A stretch of 64,000 nucleotides of DNA, from positions 2,387,001-2,451,000 of the forward strand of contig OZ029919.1 in NCBI GenBank assembly GCA_964023275.1. Direction: 5' to 3'. This document shows, piece by piece, positions 1-22,372 of this stretch. The translations under genes were made by a program, and so were the position numbers. Position 1 is the first letter of the stretch; the number at the start of each line of letters is the position of its first letter. The notes below the pieces were generated by a model, which was not told the origin of the DNA, searched no databases, and saw only the letters and a program-made list of their open reading frames with translations. This DNA comes from Norana najaformis. Its lineage: Eukaryota > Annelida > Clitellata > Crassiclitellata > Hormogastridae.

Positions 1-199
1 CAGTGTCTGCCATTTATTGACATTACTTGAGAGTGTAGGCTGCAGTAATTTTGCTGTATTACCAGACAAATGATTACCTGCAAGACTGTTCTGGTTCATT
101 AGACATCGCCTTTAATGATATGAGACATTTAAATGATGTCCCAAGATCTTCATTTGTGCACAGTTAAGTTTTAACCGGACGAATGTTGCTGGTTGACAG

Positions 200-2890
200 G
201 CCGCTTCACTTGGGCTGCTGGGGCCAAAGCCCAGTGCGGTGCCTAAGCCCGGCCTCGTTCATGGCCGAGGTCGTGGTGCCGTTTTTGGCCGTGGCCGTGG
301 AGTTGGCCAGGGAGCCAGGCGGTGGCCAGGTGGCGCTAGTCACACAGTCGATCGACGTCCCAGACAGTTGCTCATAACTGGATTTCTGGTGGAGGAAAAG
401 GACGACCTGCTTGCCCATCTGCAGGTGCGTGTGTGCTTATTTCTAGTTGTTTATGTAGAGCCTTTTATGAACCTCTTAATGACGTTAAAACTTGGCTATT
501 TGACGGTTCTAAAAATGTGCAGTTTAAGATGGGTTGAAAAGGTGGGAAGTTAACAGAGATGTCACATCATCAGGTTGATTTAGTCATGCTTTTTCCTGAC
601 TTGAATGATCTGGAAACTTAAGACAGCACTTGGAATTTCAAAGAAGCTAAATTGTAAATGTACACGTATTTCTATAGCGACCGTATGGCCTCGACCCTGC
701 TCTTTCTTTAATGAATTTATTGGGTGAGGTCCTTCACCACTGCTGCCCATTAGAATGGGTACCACGCCATTTATGGTCCCCATGTACGGACTGTACTAGC
801 TCAAGATTCAAAGCTCTGAAATAAGCTACGACTGGGACGCGAACCGGCATCCTGGCGCTCAGAGGTGCCTTGACGTACGGTTTAACCGATGTAGTGACCA
901 GGCCAGTGTTCCTGAAGACCATCATTGCTGCATTGAGAACATGTTTTGTTCCAGTAGTGGCTGATATTTACTACAGGGCCATGCTGTTGATTATGCAACC
1001 AGCTATACCAATGTACTTGTAAACTTGAAATGCTGATGTGTGGTTTTGAAGGAGTTTGGAGAGCTGGATATCAGTAGCTGTGATACATCAGTTCCTTCGC
1101 TCAGCGTTACCTTCAAGTTAAGACAAAATGCGGAAAAGGTAAGGGCGCTGATCATAAAAGATAAAATCTCATCAGTTCTAATTATCTGTTTGTATGGGCT
1201 TAGACTGGGATCATAGTTAGTCGGTTAGTTATATAGACACTTAATATAGCGCCTTTTTTCCTAAGTACATCACAGAAGCACTGCCTATGTTATCCTAAAT
1301 GGCATCAAAGTTCATTAAGAATGCAAGGGTTATCTGTAAGCAAAGTGCTCAGATAATTATAATTAGAAAAGTTACCCAATTAACAGATCCCATTTCATGC
1401 ACAGATGTGCATGACTACTGGTGTATACATACAAATATATACATATTTACTGTACATACAAATACATTAGTTCATTTATGCGTACATAAATGCATACATA
1501 CTAACATGCATGCACACGGATATCAAGAACCTTCTGCTGTCGATGATGTTTACCTTTGATTAGGCTAACGTAGAGATTGGTTTCTCTTTAAGTGGTGCTA
1601 TATAAATTTCTAATTACAATTACAATACATGCAGTCTGTGCTCTTAATGCTAGGCCGCTTCGGAGGGCTGCAACTTCAACGGGAAGACACTGAAGATGAT
1701 GTGGCAGAAGCCAGGCTCAGTGCTGATGGAACACAACAGCACAGGAAATGCTGAGCCAGCCAATGACAAGCCTGGAACCAGACTGTTAGCTGAAGTTATT
1801 GATGACGTCAGCAAAACCAAGGCAGTGGTAAATTCTTCGTCAAACAACGATGGCCATGACGACAGCGTCGCTCAGGGCTTAAAGTCAGAAATCCATGTCA
1901 AAGAATCCAAGTCGAATGCTGTTGAGAAAGCAGTCCGTCTGGACTCGATCACTGGAGAGGTGAGCAAACCGAGTGTAAATAAATTGTTTGTGTTAAATGG
2001 TTTCAACGTTGAGATATTAAGAAGTGAATAAATTTAGATGACTTTTAGTAATGTCTTTTGATGTCTTTAAACCTCTGATTTTTATCTTTTTCTCTGACTA
2101 AGGCAGTAATTATCAGACAGTTTGGTGTGTGAAAATCTACTGTGCTTTTATGTATGTTTTCAGCTTATTAAATAGATTATTATGCTACTTAATTAAGCTG
2201 ATACTATAAATTTTGGTTGATTACTTAAATGGTGCTTCATGTTCCTTTGTTTTGGGAAATTTCTTGTGAGCATACGGCTCAACAGTAGTTGGGAGATCTA
2301 GGGGTCAGGACCTCCCCATCTCAGTTTAGAGGAGACCTCGCTGATGTTCCTTCTGTATCTGCCCTTGGCATCAATATCCTAACTCTGTAAATGCTGATTT
2401 CGGTTGGAACGTGCTTTTTGCCAAGTCATGTCGGTTACGATTTGAAAGTAAAGGAAAATAAAGTAAAGCTGCCGTGTCCCATTCAGAACATAGGGAGGTG
2501 CTTATTCCTGCTTTTAGGCCATGGAGCCGGCATGGGAAGTAGCCCATGGTGCTGGATACCAGGCCAGTGCATTCCAGAACATGCTGCTTATTTCCCAGCT
2601 TACTCCAACACCAAGTTATGCTGCTTGGCAACAGAGACAAGCGCGTGTGAACAACCTGCCCAGGTTCGTTGCATGGAGTCAGCTCAGCAGGCTGGAACCT
2701 GCAATCGTTAGATTACATGCCAAGTGTGCTACCGATTAGACTACCAGTTTGCACTTGAATTGATAGCATTAATTTGTAACGAGAATTTATTTTTTAACAG
2801 GAGGATGAGGCTGATGATGATATATTGCTCGGCTTAGATGAGGAAGAAGACGACGACAACAATGAAGGGGGCCGTCCTTGGAGAAGATAG
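200..2890 (+). CDS. RBM26/27: RBM26/RBM27-like RNA-binding protein, C-terminal 235 residues
   Basis: The last four coding exons are 200-424, 1052-1138, 1654-1959 and 2801-2890 (stop TAG). All junctions are phase 0, with AG acceptors and GTGCGT, GTAAGG and GTGAGC donors. The peptide has an RG-rich stretch (HGRGRGAVFGRGRG) and then RRPRQLLITGF, which starts an RRM. The RRM continues across exons as EFGELDISS, VTFKLRQNAEK and AASEGCNFNGKTLKMMWQKP. A Ser/Asp-rich linker and an acidic tail ending GRPWRR follow. The order RG box, RRM, acidic tail and terminal WRR is that of the RBM26/RBM27 family, nuclear proteins of the PAXT RNA-decay adaptor. The N-terminal part (PWI-like domain, CCCH finger and first RRM in the family) lies upstream of the window. 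The exon 1052 acceptor has a weak pyrimidine tract. Assignment is by remembered similarity; one ancestral gene for RBM26 and RBM27 is expected in invertebrates. Confidence 0.85.
656..905 (-). mobile_element. S1 tRNA-derived SINE, near full length
   Basis: Inserted in the first visible RBM26/27 intron. Read on the minus strand it has a tRNA-like head with a B-box (GGTTCGCGTCCC). A body with CCTTAAATGGCGTGG-like and GTGAAGGATCTCACCC-like blocks follows, then a tail near GCTATAGAAA and GTGTACATTTAC. The same blocks recur about ten times in this window on both strands, which defines family S1. Confidence 0.75.
1140..1650. other. Intron of RBM26/27, AT-rich, no gene seen
   Basis: This intron holds short ATACATACAAATA-type simple sequence at about 1425-1510 and a TATATAAATTTC retrotransposon-tail motif near 1598. 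Nothing coding is visible. Confidence 0.6.
2510..2755 (-). mobile_element. S3 tRNA-derived SINE
   Basis: The minus strand reads as a tRNA-like head (TCTAATCGGTAGCACACTTG, then B-box GGTTCCAGCCT) followed by a body containing AAGCTGGGAAATAA. The same order occurs on the plus strand at about 20120-20345, so this is a dispersed family. It lies in the last RBM26/27 intron, about 45 bp from the terminal exon acceptor. Confidence 0.65.
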
Positions 2891-3660
2891 TGACGGATGA
2901 CACGCCCAAAGGGCCGTTCATAGCCTGATTGGCTTCTGTTGATTGTCAACAAAGGGGCCGTCCTAGGGATAAATTCAAATTGATAATTGACAGACAATTG
3001 GTGGTATATGGTACTGAACTTCTGAAGGCGAGTGTCTTCACCATAAGCAGAGTTGTACTCTGTGTTGGACCGTTTTAAGCGGACTGCAGTTGTTGTGATG
3101 TTTTACAGATGCTTCGTTCAGGATGACAGTTTTTGCAGTTAAGAAGATAAGTGGACAATATAACAGTTGTTAATATGTTAAGTTGGTTTGTTGATGTTTG
3201 TCAGTAAATGTTCTCATTACATTAAGAATTTTGTGTTATTGAATTCATGTTGTGGCACGGTTTAAAAACAGTATAATTCTCGGAGTACTAACGTCCTGTT
3301 TGAAGGATTTTTGAAGAAATGAATGAAACTTCAATGTTAAGATCAAAGTAGAAAGACTTTTTACTTCCTTACTGAAATATGACGCAAACTTTTCATTTGA
3401 GATCGTAAGTACTGTATGACGTAAGAGTTCAATGCGTCCTTATTTTAGAAAGCTTCTGAGATTTCATGCACCATCTTTGCAAATTTTTTCCTATGTTTGT
3501 CTGCTTTGACTTATGCTAAACAAAGGAACTAAAGATGGATGATCAAGAGAATAACACCAAATATATAATTTCTTAAACCAATAATAATCAATCGTTGGTT
3601 ACTGGTATTTATAATGTTAATCATGTATCATTAACACACATTTGCATATTTTGGAAGAAA
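2891..3660 (+). other. Probable 3' UTR of RBM26/27 and intergenic AT-rich DNA
   Basis: No open frame of note. A CGTCC-containing block (GGGCCGTCCT, GGGGCCGTCCTAGG) occurs twice around the stop (2868 and 2955). No clear AATAAA signal was found, so the transcript end is not placed. Confidence 0.4.
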
Positions 3661-3661
3661 A

Positions 3662-3965
3662 TTGAGGTGGTCTGAGACAGGCGCAAAACCCCTAACGACT
3701 AAGGGGTTTGGGAAGCGTGCAATTTCCCCCCAGCGGGGTCCGAGGCAAAGCCCGAAACCCGCTTTAAATCATTTAGTACGAAATCAAGCACCTTTAGGCT
3801 ACACTGGCTATTCTTTATTGTATTATATTCATAACCATAGACAGAGCAATGTCGAAGGTCGGCAGTCGGGTTTGGGGTATACCTAAAGTACCTTATCGGA
3901 TCTAAACGAATCCCAAGGGATGGTCTTGGCCGCAGAGGGGACGCACCCCGTGACCCGGGGAGCAG
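3662..3965 (+). repeat. R1 dispersed repeat with stem-loop
   Basis: Starts with a GGCGCAAAACCCCTAACG block that pairs with the following CTAAGGGGTTTG. A conserved block containing CATTTAGT follows, then ACCTTATCGGATCT and ATGGTCTTGGCC. The same blocks in the same order are at about 34290-34735 (+), and a partial copy is at about 8075-8400 (-). No coding capacity was seen. The element class is unknown. Confidence 0.6.
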
Positions 3966-4225
3966 GTACATCACCTGGAAGTAAGAAAACTGTGACCGCG
4001 CCTGATAAAACCAGTGCAAAGTCTCGCTAATGTGAGTCAAATTTTAGTCATAATTCGGGTTTTTAAATTTATTTCGCATCTGCATTTAATGACTATTGTG
4101 TCTGCGTAATTAGGTTTCAAATAAAATGCCCAATTATTTATTAAAAGAAACTGAAGAATTCGTCAGTTTCACGGTTGTTACTTTAGTGCTGTCATCTAGC
4201 GAGTGACAAGTACAACTAAGTAAAA

Positions 4226-6691
4226 ATGGCTGTCAACAATAAACAAAAGCAAATCGCTACATGCTTGAACGAACTTTCTGCATTTAATTTGCGCCATGTA
4301 ACTGGGGATGAGCACATGAAAGAAGTTATTAACGAATACTTTTGTAACCGTGATGATGATGTTGATGATGAAATAAGCGACTTAAGTGATGCTGATGAGT
4401 CTGATGGCGAAGGTTGTAGAGTACCCCGTGGCATCGGTGCCTCCCTCTCCGATTCCAGCTGCGACACCGTCTCCATTGACGACTCTTCAGATCATTCCGA
4501 AATCTCGTATAGTACGTATCATTCTATCACTTTAAAGGTGTTAAGCCGTATTATTTCTCCTTTTTAGTATCAAAAACAGCTTATAAGTGCCCTCATGATT
4601 TGAATTAGTAAATAATTTCGATGGTGCAATTAAAGGACAACTTCTGTTTTAGGCATACCGCTGTTGGAGCTGTATGGTCCATCCATTAACGAGCCTTTCT
4701 ACGAAAAGACCAGCGGCAAAGAAGACCCGAAACTGGTCAGTGGAACATTCGCTTGTTCCTGTCAGCTTCACTGCGGCCAACCATGTTCATCACGATACAC
4801 TCAACAACAGCTACTGGACCTCAGGAGGAATCACCTAGAATTGACGCGAACTGAACTGGACCTCGTCATCCTCGCCAGAATTTCGTCCGGTCTACACGTG
4901 GGTAAAACAACAATGTCGTCAAAGAAGAAGGCGCAGACAGATCGTCAGAGGGACAGATTGGACTACTTTTACGAAGGTCAAAAGATCTGCAGATCAACTT
5001 TCATGTTCATGCATGCAATCTTCAAGGACCGACTTGCCACACTTATAAAGCACTACAGCGAAAACGGAGTAACACCGCGCGTGCATAGAAAAACCAATAA
5101 ACTGTCCAAGCACTCGTTGACACCGGAAGACTGTCAGACTGTCATTGACATTCATGGAAATAACGGTAAACTGCCGAAAAATGCATCGACACCAGAAGAC
5201 TTTCAAGCTGTCATCAACTTCATTGTTAACTATGCCGAAGTCAGTGCAGTATTGCTGCATGGGCGAATTACTGGCTACAAGCGTTGCGACTTAAAATTGC
5301 TCCCATCATCAATTTCGAAGGCAGCACTGTTTTGCCTGTACAAGGAGGCATGCTGTAAGACTGACAGACGACCAGTGGCAAGTCGGACGTTCCACCGCCT
5401 GTGGAAGAATTACTGTCCATACATACTTTCAACAAAGCCGAGATCCGACCTGTGTTGGACTTGCCAAAAGAACATTACGCGTATCATTAGAACCGCCAAC
5501 TTGTCTGAAGAAGAGAAGTTAACCGCGCTGCAACGGGCACAGCAACACCTGAACGAGGCTTCAGCGGAGCGATCCGCTTATACTCTTGCAGTTGCGCAGT
5601 GCAAGGCTGCAGTTGCAAAGCAGATGACAAGGCTGCAGGAGCCTGGTGGAAGCATGCTGGATTGCAGCAACAACTTCACTGCTCACTACAGCTTCGACTT
5701 CTCTCAACAAGTCCACTATCCGTACGACCCTCAGCAGACAGGACCAGTCTTCTTCAAAACTCCGAGGAAGTGTGGACTGTTTGGCGTGGTGACGGAAGGT
5801 CTACCGCAGATGATCTTGTTTCTCCTGGATGAGGCAACCGTTGTTCATAGCAGAACTAACAGCATCATCAGCATGTTGGACTACTTCTTCGAGCATTATG
5901 GCCTTAAAGAGACTAAGCTGCATCTTCACGCTGGCGACTGCGGTGGTAAGAGTAAGAGCAATGCCCTGATTCACTACTTATTGTGGCGTGTTCTTAACGG
6001 AAGACACCATGAAATCAGTCTGTCGTTCATGCTGGATGGCCATGCCAGGTCCGCCCCTGACTTGTGTTTTGGCCTGTTCAAGCATCATTTTAGAAAGACC
6101 AAGGTGGACTGCTTGGAGGACATCGGTGCAGTTGCAGCATCTTGCTCGTCAAATGGACTTATCATCCCGCAACTGTGTGGTACTGAGGAAGGCAAAGTGA
6201 TAGTGCCAGCCTACAACTGGGACAGTTTTCTCTGTCCCCAGATGTTCTACAAACTGCCAGCATCATTCAAAAAGTACCATCACTTCATCATGAAAAATGA
6301 TGGTTCAGTTACCTGCAAGGAACGAGCAGATGGTGAGCCGGCTACATACCAGCTCCTGCTTCCGAATGCTACGGTGTTGGCTAAACATCCGGATGTTGTT
6401 CCACCGGCTGGACTCGGTGATGGTAGGCGACAGTATTTATGCCAAGAGATTTGTGAGTTTGTTGCTGAAAAGCATCGTGATCATGTCTGCGCATGGCCTG
6501 GTTCAGACTGTCATCTGATTCCACCACCTGCAGAAGAAACTGTCATGAAAGCATTGAAGACTGAAGAAGTTGCAGATGCTGAAACACCATCAGTTGAAGC
6601 AAAAAAACGCGGTCGCGGTCGACCACGCAAGGCTCCGCCCAGTGATAGCCGTGGTCGACCTCGTAAACTGTTCTGCCTGCAGAGTGAGTGA
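4226..6691 (+). CDS. DUF7869-like, transposase-related protein with two AT-hooks
   Basis: Two exons give 774 residues: 4226-4511 (donor GTACGT, phase 1) and 4653-6691 (acceptor TTCTGTTTTAG, stop TGA). The start is ATG 4226 in AAAAATGGC. Residues 1-95 form an acidic N-terminus (DDDVDDEISDLSDADESDGE). A Cys/His-rich stretch (ACSCQLHCGQPC) lies near residue 130 and CWTCQKN near 365. The core has LDCSNNF near 430, LHAGDCGGKSKSN near 522 and a run of hydrophobic and histidine residues (SFMLDGHARSAPDLCFGLFK). This is the pattern I associate with DUF7869 proteins, multicopy genes thought to derive from transposases with an RNase H fold. Two RGRPRK AT-hooks lie near 750-770. The frame is intact over 2 kb, so the copy is young or under selection. 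No terminal repeats were identified. The family name is from memory. Confidence 0.65.
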
Positions 6692-6711
6692 CACACTGAA
6701 AAACTGCAGAA

Positions 6712-6860
6712 TAAATGTAAATGTACACGTTTTTCTATATCGACCATATGGCCTTGACCCTGCTCATTTTCCAATGAATTTATCGGGTGAGATCCTTCAC
6801 CACCGCTACCTGTTTGAGTGGGCACCACGCCATTTAAGGTCCCTGTGTAGAGTATGTGAC
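6712..6860 (-). mobile_element. S1 SINE, 3' part
   Basis: Begins about 20 bp after the stop codon of the DUF7869-like gene. S1 tail and body blocks are present (GTACACGTTTTTCTATA, GACCCTGCTCATTTTC, GAGATCCTTCACC). An AATAAA at 6711-6716 sits at its edge and could serve the upstream gene as a polyadenylation signal. Confidence 0.65.
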
Positions 6861-7234
6861 AGTCAGATTAATTTAATAACACAGTGAATGTTTTCACTCT
6901 GTTTTCTGACTTTGAACTGGACTGATTGACCTTTAGAGCTTTGGGTTCACTGAAATCCGGTTTATATTCATGGTTTTATTCTATAAAAAGATAATGCGGT
7001 TCTTATCGTCAGATTTTGTACCCTGTATAATGCAGTGTATTTTGTTCTAACGGCTGTGGTTCTGACTGTTGCTTCTAATTGTCTACATGTTTCTTACACA
7101 TGAAGGTCTAAACCAGTTACTGGCTAATTACAGGACTTCCAAACAAAACTCAAGTTTTTTAATGGTCCTCATACTATGAAACTATAAATGTGAAGTTCCA
7201 AAAATTCTTCCTGTATTAAATTTACGAATGGTTT

Positions 7235-7380
7235 TCTGTAGCGACCATATAGCCTCGATCTTGTTCTTTTTTGAATGAAGTGAGAGTGAGATCCTTCACC
7301 ACCACTGCTGAATTGCACAGTCATCTACCCTTTTAGGGTCCCTTTATACGGACCGTGCTAGCCCAAAATTCAAATCTTGT
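7235..7380 (-). mobile_element. S1 SINE, diverged partial copy
   Basis: S1 blocks are present but decayed: TCTGTAGCGACCATATAGCC, GAGATCCTTCACCACCACTG and TACGGACCGTGCTAGCCC. Between 7381 and 8040 nothing else was recognised; this may include the AADAT promoter. Confidence 0.55.
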
Positions 7381-8074
7381 AGATAAACCACGATTAGTAT
7401 TGCCGTCATGTCAATTATTCTACTCTGAATATAGAGTTAAAACTTCGAATTTCTTAAAAATTGCTGAGTTTCTTGAATTTCCTGTGAAATTTTGTTCTTT
7501 CATTGATTTCAAAACTTGGTGGCTAACGAATGCTCAGACATGTGAATCATCGCAGCAAAATACCATTTAACTAAAAATTTTACGCATACCTCTGTATAAT
7601 AGTTGTGCATATGATGGTGAACGCTGGCGCCATCTGGCGAATAATATGAGAGGAAAAGGTTGTTTAGAAAAATCGCCATGCTGGGGTAAAGTTCTCAAAA
7701 ACCTAGAGAATCGCATTAGGAACAACGGATAATTTTCTCCAGAGGGGACATTTTGTCAAACTGCCCAGATGCTTTGCGCAGAAGTTAGTTGTGTATTGGT
7801 TATGCTCTAAAATGCTTTATAGGTCGGTTCATAGCTTTGTACTTCATCGGGCGTGCAAGTGAAAAACGCACCCAAGGTGAAAGGTGAAGGCCGTGTGTTG
7901 AGTGTACGCGATGAACGTTGATCGTAGGACCATTTGTTCATGAAACATCAGACGAGTAATTCGTTTTGGGTTTTCCTTATGGTGGGACGCATTCTGAGCT
8001 TAGTTGAATTAGTTGGGTAAATTTACGGCGTTGAAGACGCAAAATGTCATTACGTGTGGCGATGTTAATCGCAT

Positions 8075-8400
8075 TGCATCTTGTCTCAGTTATAAGGACT
8101 TTCCGATCAGATAAAATACTTGAGGGCCGGTATAGGACTAAAACAATCTACAAAAAACATCAGCAGATGGCACGCCAAGGCCATACTAGCAAGTTCAGTC
8201 AGTTTCCACCAATCATGTCAGCCCCCTCAATTATCATCCAGGTGCTGGACCCCTTGGTAAGAACAGTGACACATCGAACCCAAATGTGCTCAAATGCTTC
8301 AATATGCGTTGGCTTCCGTGGCTCCGCCCAGGACCCCGGTGTTGGGGAAGCGTATGACGCTCCTCAGACCCCATGGTATTTAGAGGCTTTGCGCCACTGA
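8075..8400 (-). repeat. R1 dispersed repeat, minus-strand copy
   Basis: The minus strand reads GGCGCAAAGCCTCTAA, then GGCGGAGCC, GAAGCATTTGAG and CACCTGGATGATAATTGAGG. The order matches the copy at 34290-34735 and, in part, that at 3662. It lies just upstream of AADAT and abuts an S1 tail. Confidence 0.5.
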
Positions 8401-8500
8401 CTCAACGCCCATTCAAACGGGCAGCGGTGGTGAAGGATCTCACCCGTTTAATCAATTAATACGGTCGCTGTAGAAAATCGTGTACGTTTACACTGAGGTT
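8401..8500 (+). mobile_element. S1 SINE 3' fragment beside the AADAT first acceptor
   Basis: Contains TTCAAACGGGCAGCGGTGG, GAAGGATCTCACCC and GTCGCTGTAGAAAATCG. The tail ends about 15 bp before the pyrimidine tract at 8503-8517. Confidence 0.6.
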
Positions 8501-8502
8501 GT

Positions 8503-8523
8503 CTGTTTTTCTTTCAGGTGAGT
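8503..8523 (+). promoter_or_regulatory. Acceptor immediately followed by a donor consensus (CAG then GTGAGT)
   Basis: A pyrimidine tract (TCTGTTTTTCTTTCAG) ends at 8517 and is followed at once by GTGAGT, 25 bp before the AADAT start codon. It can act as the acceptor of a 5'-UTR/first coding exon starting at 8518. The joined acceptor-donor is also the form of a recursive splice site. Confidence 0.45.
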
Positions 8524-8542
8524 CTACAGTCAAAACTTAACC

Positions 8543-20562
<12,020 letters not shown>

Positions 20563-22190
20563 ATTCTTTCCCACTGGCCATGGTTCCGACTGCGAACAAT
20601 TTCTTCACGATTATTGATTCTTTGCGTATTTTACACCATATCATTTACTTAAGAGGGTGAAGATTATGTTTTGGTTATTACTGTAAGAAAATGCTCAGTA
20701 TTAGCACAAGGGGTGTATATTATTCATATGGTGCAAAACTGAGTGGCCTGTTCATATACCTAATCATTCTGTATTGTATTGTATATTCATAAATAATGTT
20801 TCAGTGTATTCTTTTTATTTAAGAATTTTGGTATGTAGTTCTGATGTATATTTTTTGTTTAAACAAGTTACTAACAGATTTTTACTTGAAAGTAGCTTTT
20901 TGATTAGCATGATTATACCAGATTTTGCTCATTTTCTACAACTTGGGTCATATTTTCTTAAACAGTATCATGGAATTTTGGTAGGTGGAAGGCAGTTTTA
21001 GTTTCAGAGCGTGACAGGACTAAATCTCTGATCCCCATAGTTATCACAACACACAAAATGCATATTGATTGTGTTAACGTTTTGCTGCATTTAGTCGTTC
21101 AGTCATGTTTGTACGTGTAATTTGAGTTTCTTGGTAGAGTAAGTCATATTATTTTGTATATAAGAGAGAGACAATTTTTTTATTGATCACCAAAATAATT
21201 AACAATTACAATACTAACATTGGCACCATTGGGCTGACCTAAAAAGAACAAAACGTTCTGCTACGAAGGTCACCTGTTTACATCATGGATTACAAATAGG
21301 TGACAGCATTATACTGAACAAATCAGTATGATGATTTGCTTAGAACAGTGGTTCTCAAAGTGTGGTCCATAGCCCACAAGTATGAGCCAGATGGTATGCA
21401 GTTGCAAGTTACCCGACAGTTAAGCCTCCTCCGAGAGGGTCACTGTGTGGGGACACTGAGCAAGTCCTGAACTTGTGACTTCGATATATTTCGGTGCTAC
21501 TTAGTGCTTGTAATATTTGAAAATTGAGCTTTGCTTAAACAGTTAATTCTTTTAATAGTTCAGTCAAAATTTACCATACTTACTTTAACCTCGGTTGTCT
21601 TGTCTGTTGTTGTGTTGTCCAAGTGCAACAGAGCCTCTGAACTGTGTGTGTAATACTAATTCCGAAACAACGCAGATGGGAACATGAATCCTAGGCTATG
21701 ACTTGACCGTTGGTGCACCATCGGTGATGCCTTGTCCGTCTGACACCGCTGTTATTGACGTTGCCAATGAGTGACGTCGCCAAACGTCAGTGCCAATCAT
21801 CGCATTGCAAACGTGAAAACTGTCGAATTTATTTTATTGCAGTTATAAGACTAAACAACCTGTACTTATCAATTTACAGATATTTTATTTTCACAAAGTT
21901 GACGATGTAAAAGCAAAATCTGCTCGTCATTAGCGACAGAACAATCATCGTTAAATTAACAGCAATAAAGTTAAGTCACAGTCTTGATTAAATAATTGTT
22001 CACTGTCACGTGTATAAAATCAACAGCTGACAATGTTAAACAGACCTCAAAAGTATACATAATTATTTGCAAGGTACATATTACCTGTGTATATAAATAT
22101 ATATGTGTGTATATATGAACTAAACACAATACATAAACTGGTCATTATGAATGGCTGTTTAGCTAAATAAAACCTATGATGGCAGAGGTA
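20563..22190. other. Intergenic region between convergent AADAT and the THSD1-like gene
   Basis: Holds the AADAT 3' UTR, a minus-strand LINE tail at 21166-21320 (pair of the copy at 9070) and a piece of S2 at 21405-21510 (GCCTCCTCCGAGAGGGTCAC). The rest is AT-rich single-copy-looking DNA. No further gene was seen. Confidence 0.6.
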
Positions 22191-22194
22191 GCTG

Positions 22195-22372
22195 ATGATT
22201 TTCCTTGGTATCAGGAGTTCCTAGGTGGTATCTGAGTTTCTTCAGTGGTATCCAATCTTCTTAACGTGATACTGGACGTTCGTAAGTGGTACGGAGTGTT
22301 CATTAGTGATACTGGATGATCGTAAGTGGTATAGGATTTACGTAAGTGGTATCAGAGGTTCATAAGTGGTTC
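22195..22372. repeat. Degenerate ~24-bp tandem repeat reaching the THSD1-like stop codon
   Basis: Six to seven diverged units with AAGTGGTATNNGAGGTTCGT form. The unit nearest the gene contains the stop: on the minus strand AACCACTTATGAACC, where CAC TTA TGA encodes H, L and stop. The last coding codons are therefore part of the array. Confidence 0.65.

Noticed and set aside
3699-4040. Minus-strand 113-residue frame beside the R1 repeat.
   Set aside because: Part of it (LRPRPSLGIR) also appears in the R1 copy at 34.6 kb; it is a repeat read as protein.
4664-6691. Start of the DUF7869-like protein at 4664.
   Set aside because: That codon is TTG and lies just inside an exon; the acceptor at 4652 and the upstream ATG exon 4226-4511 join in phase.
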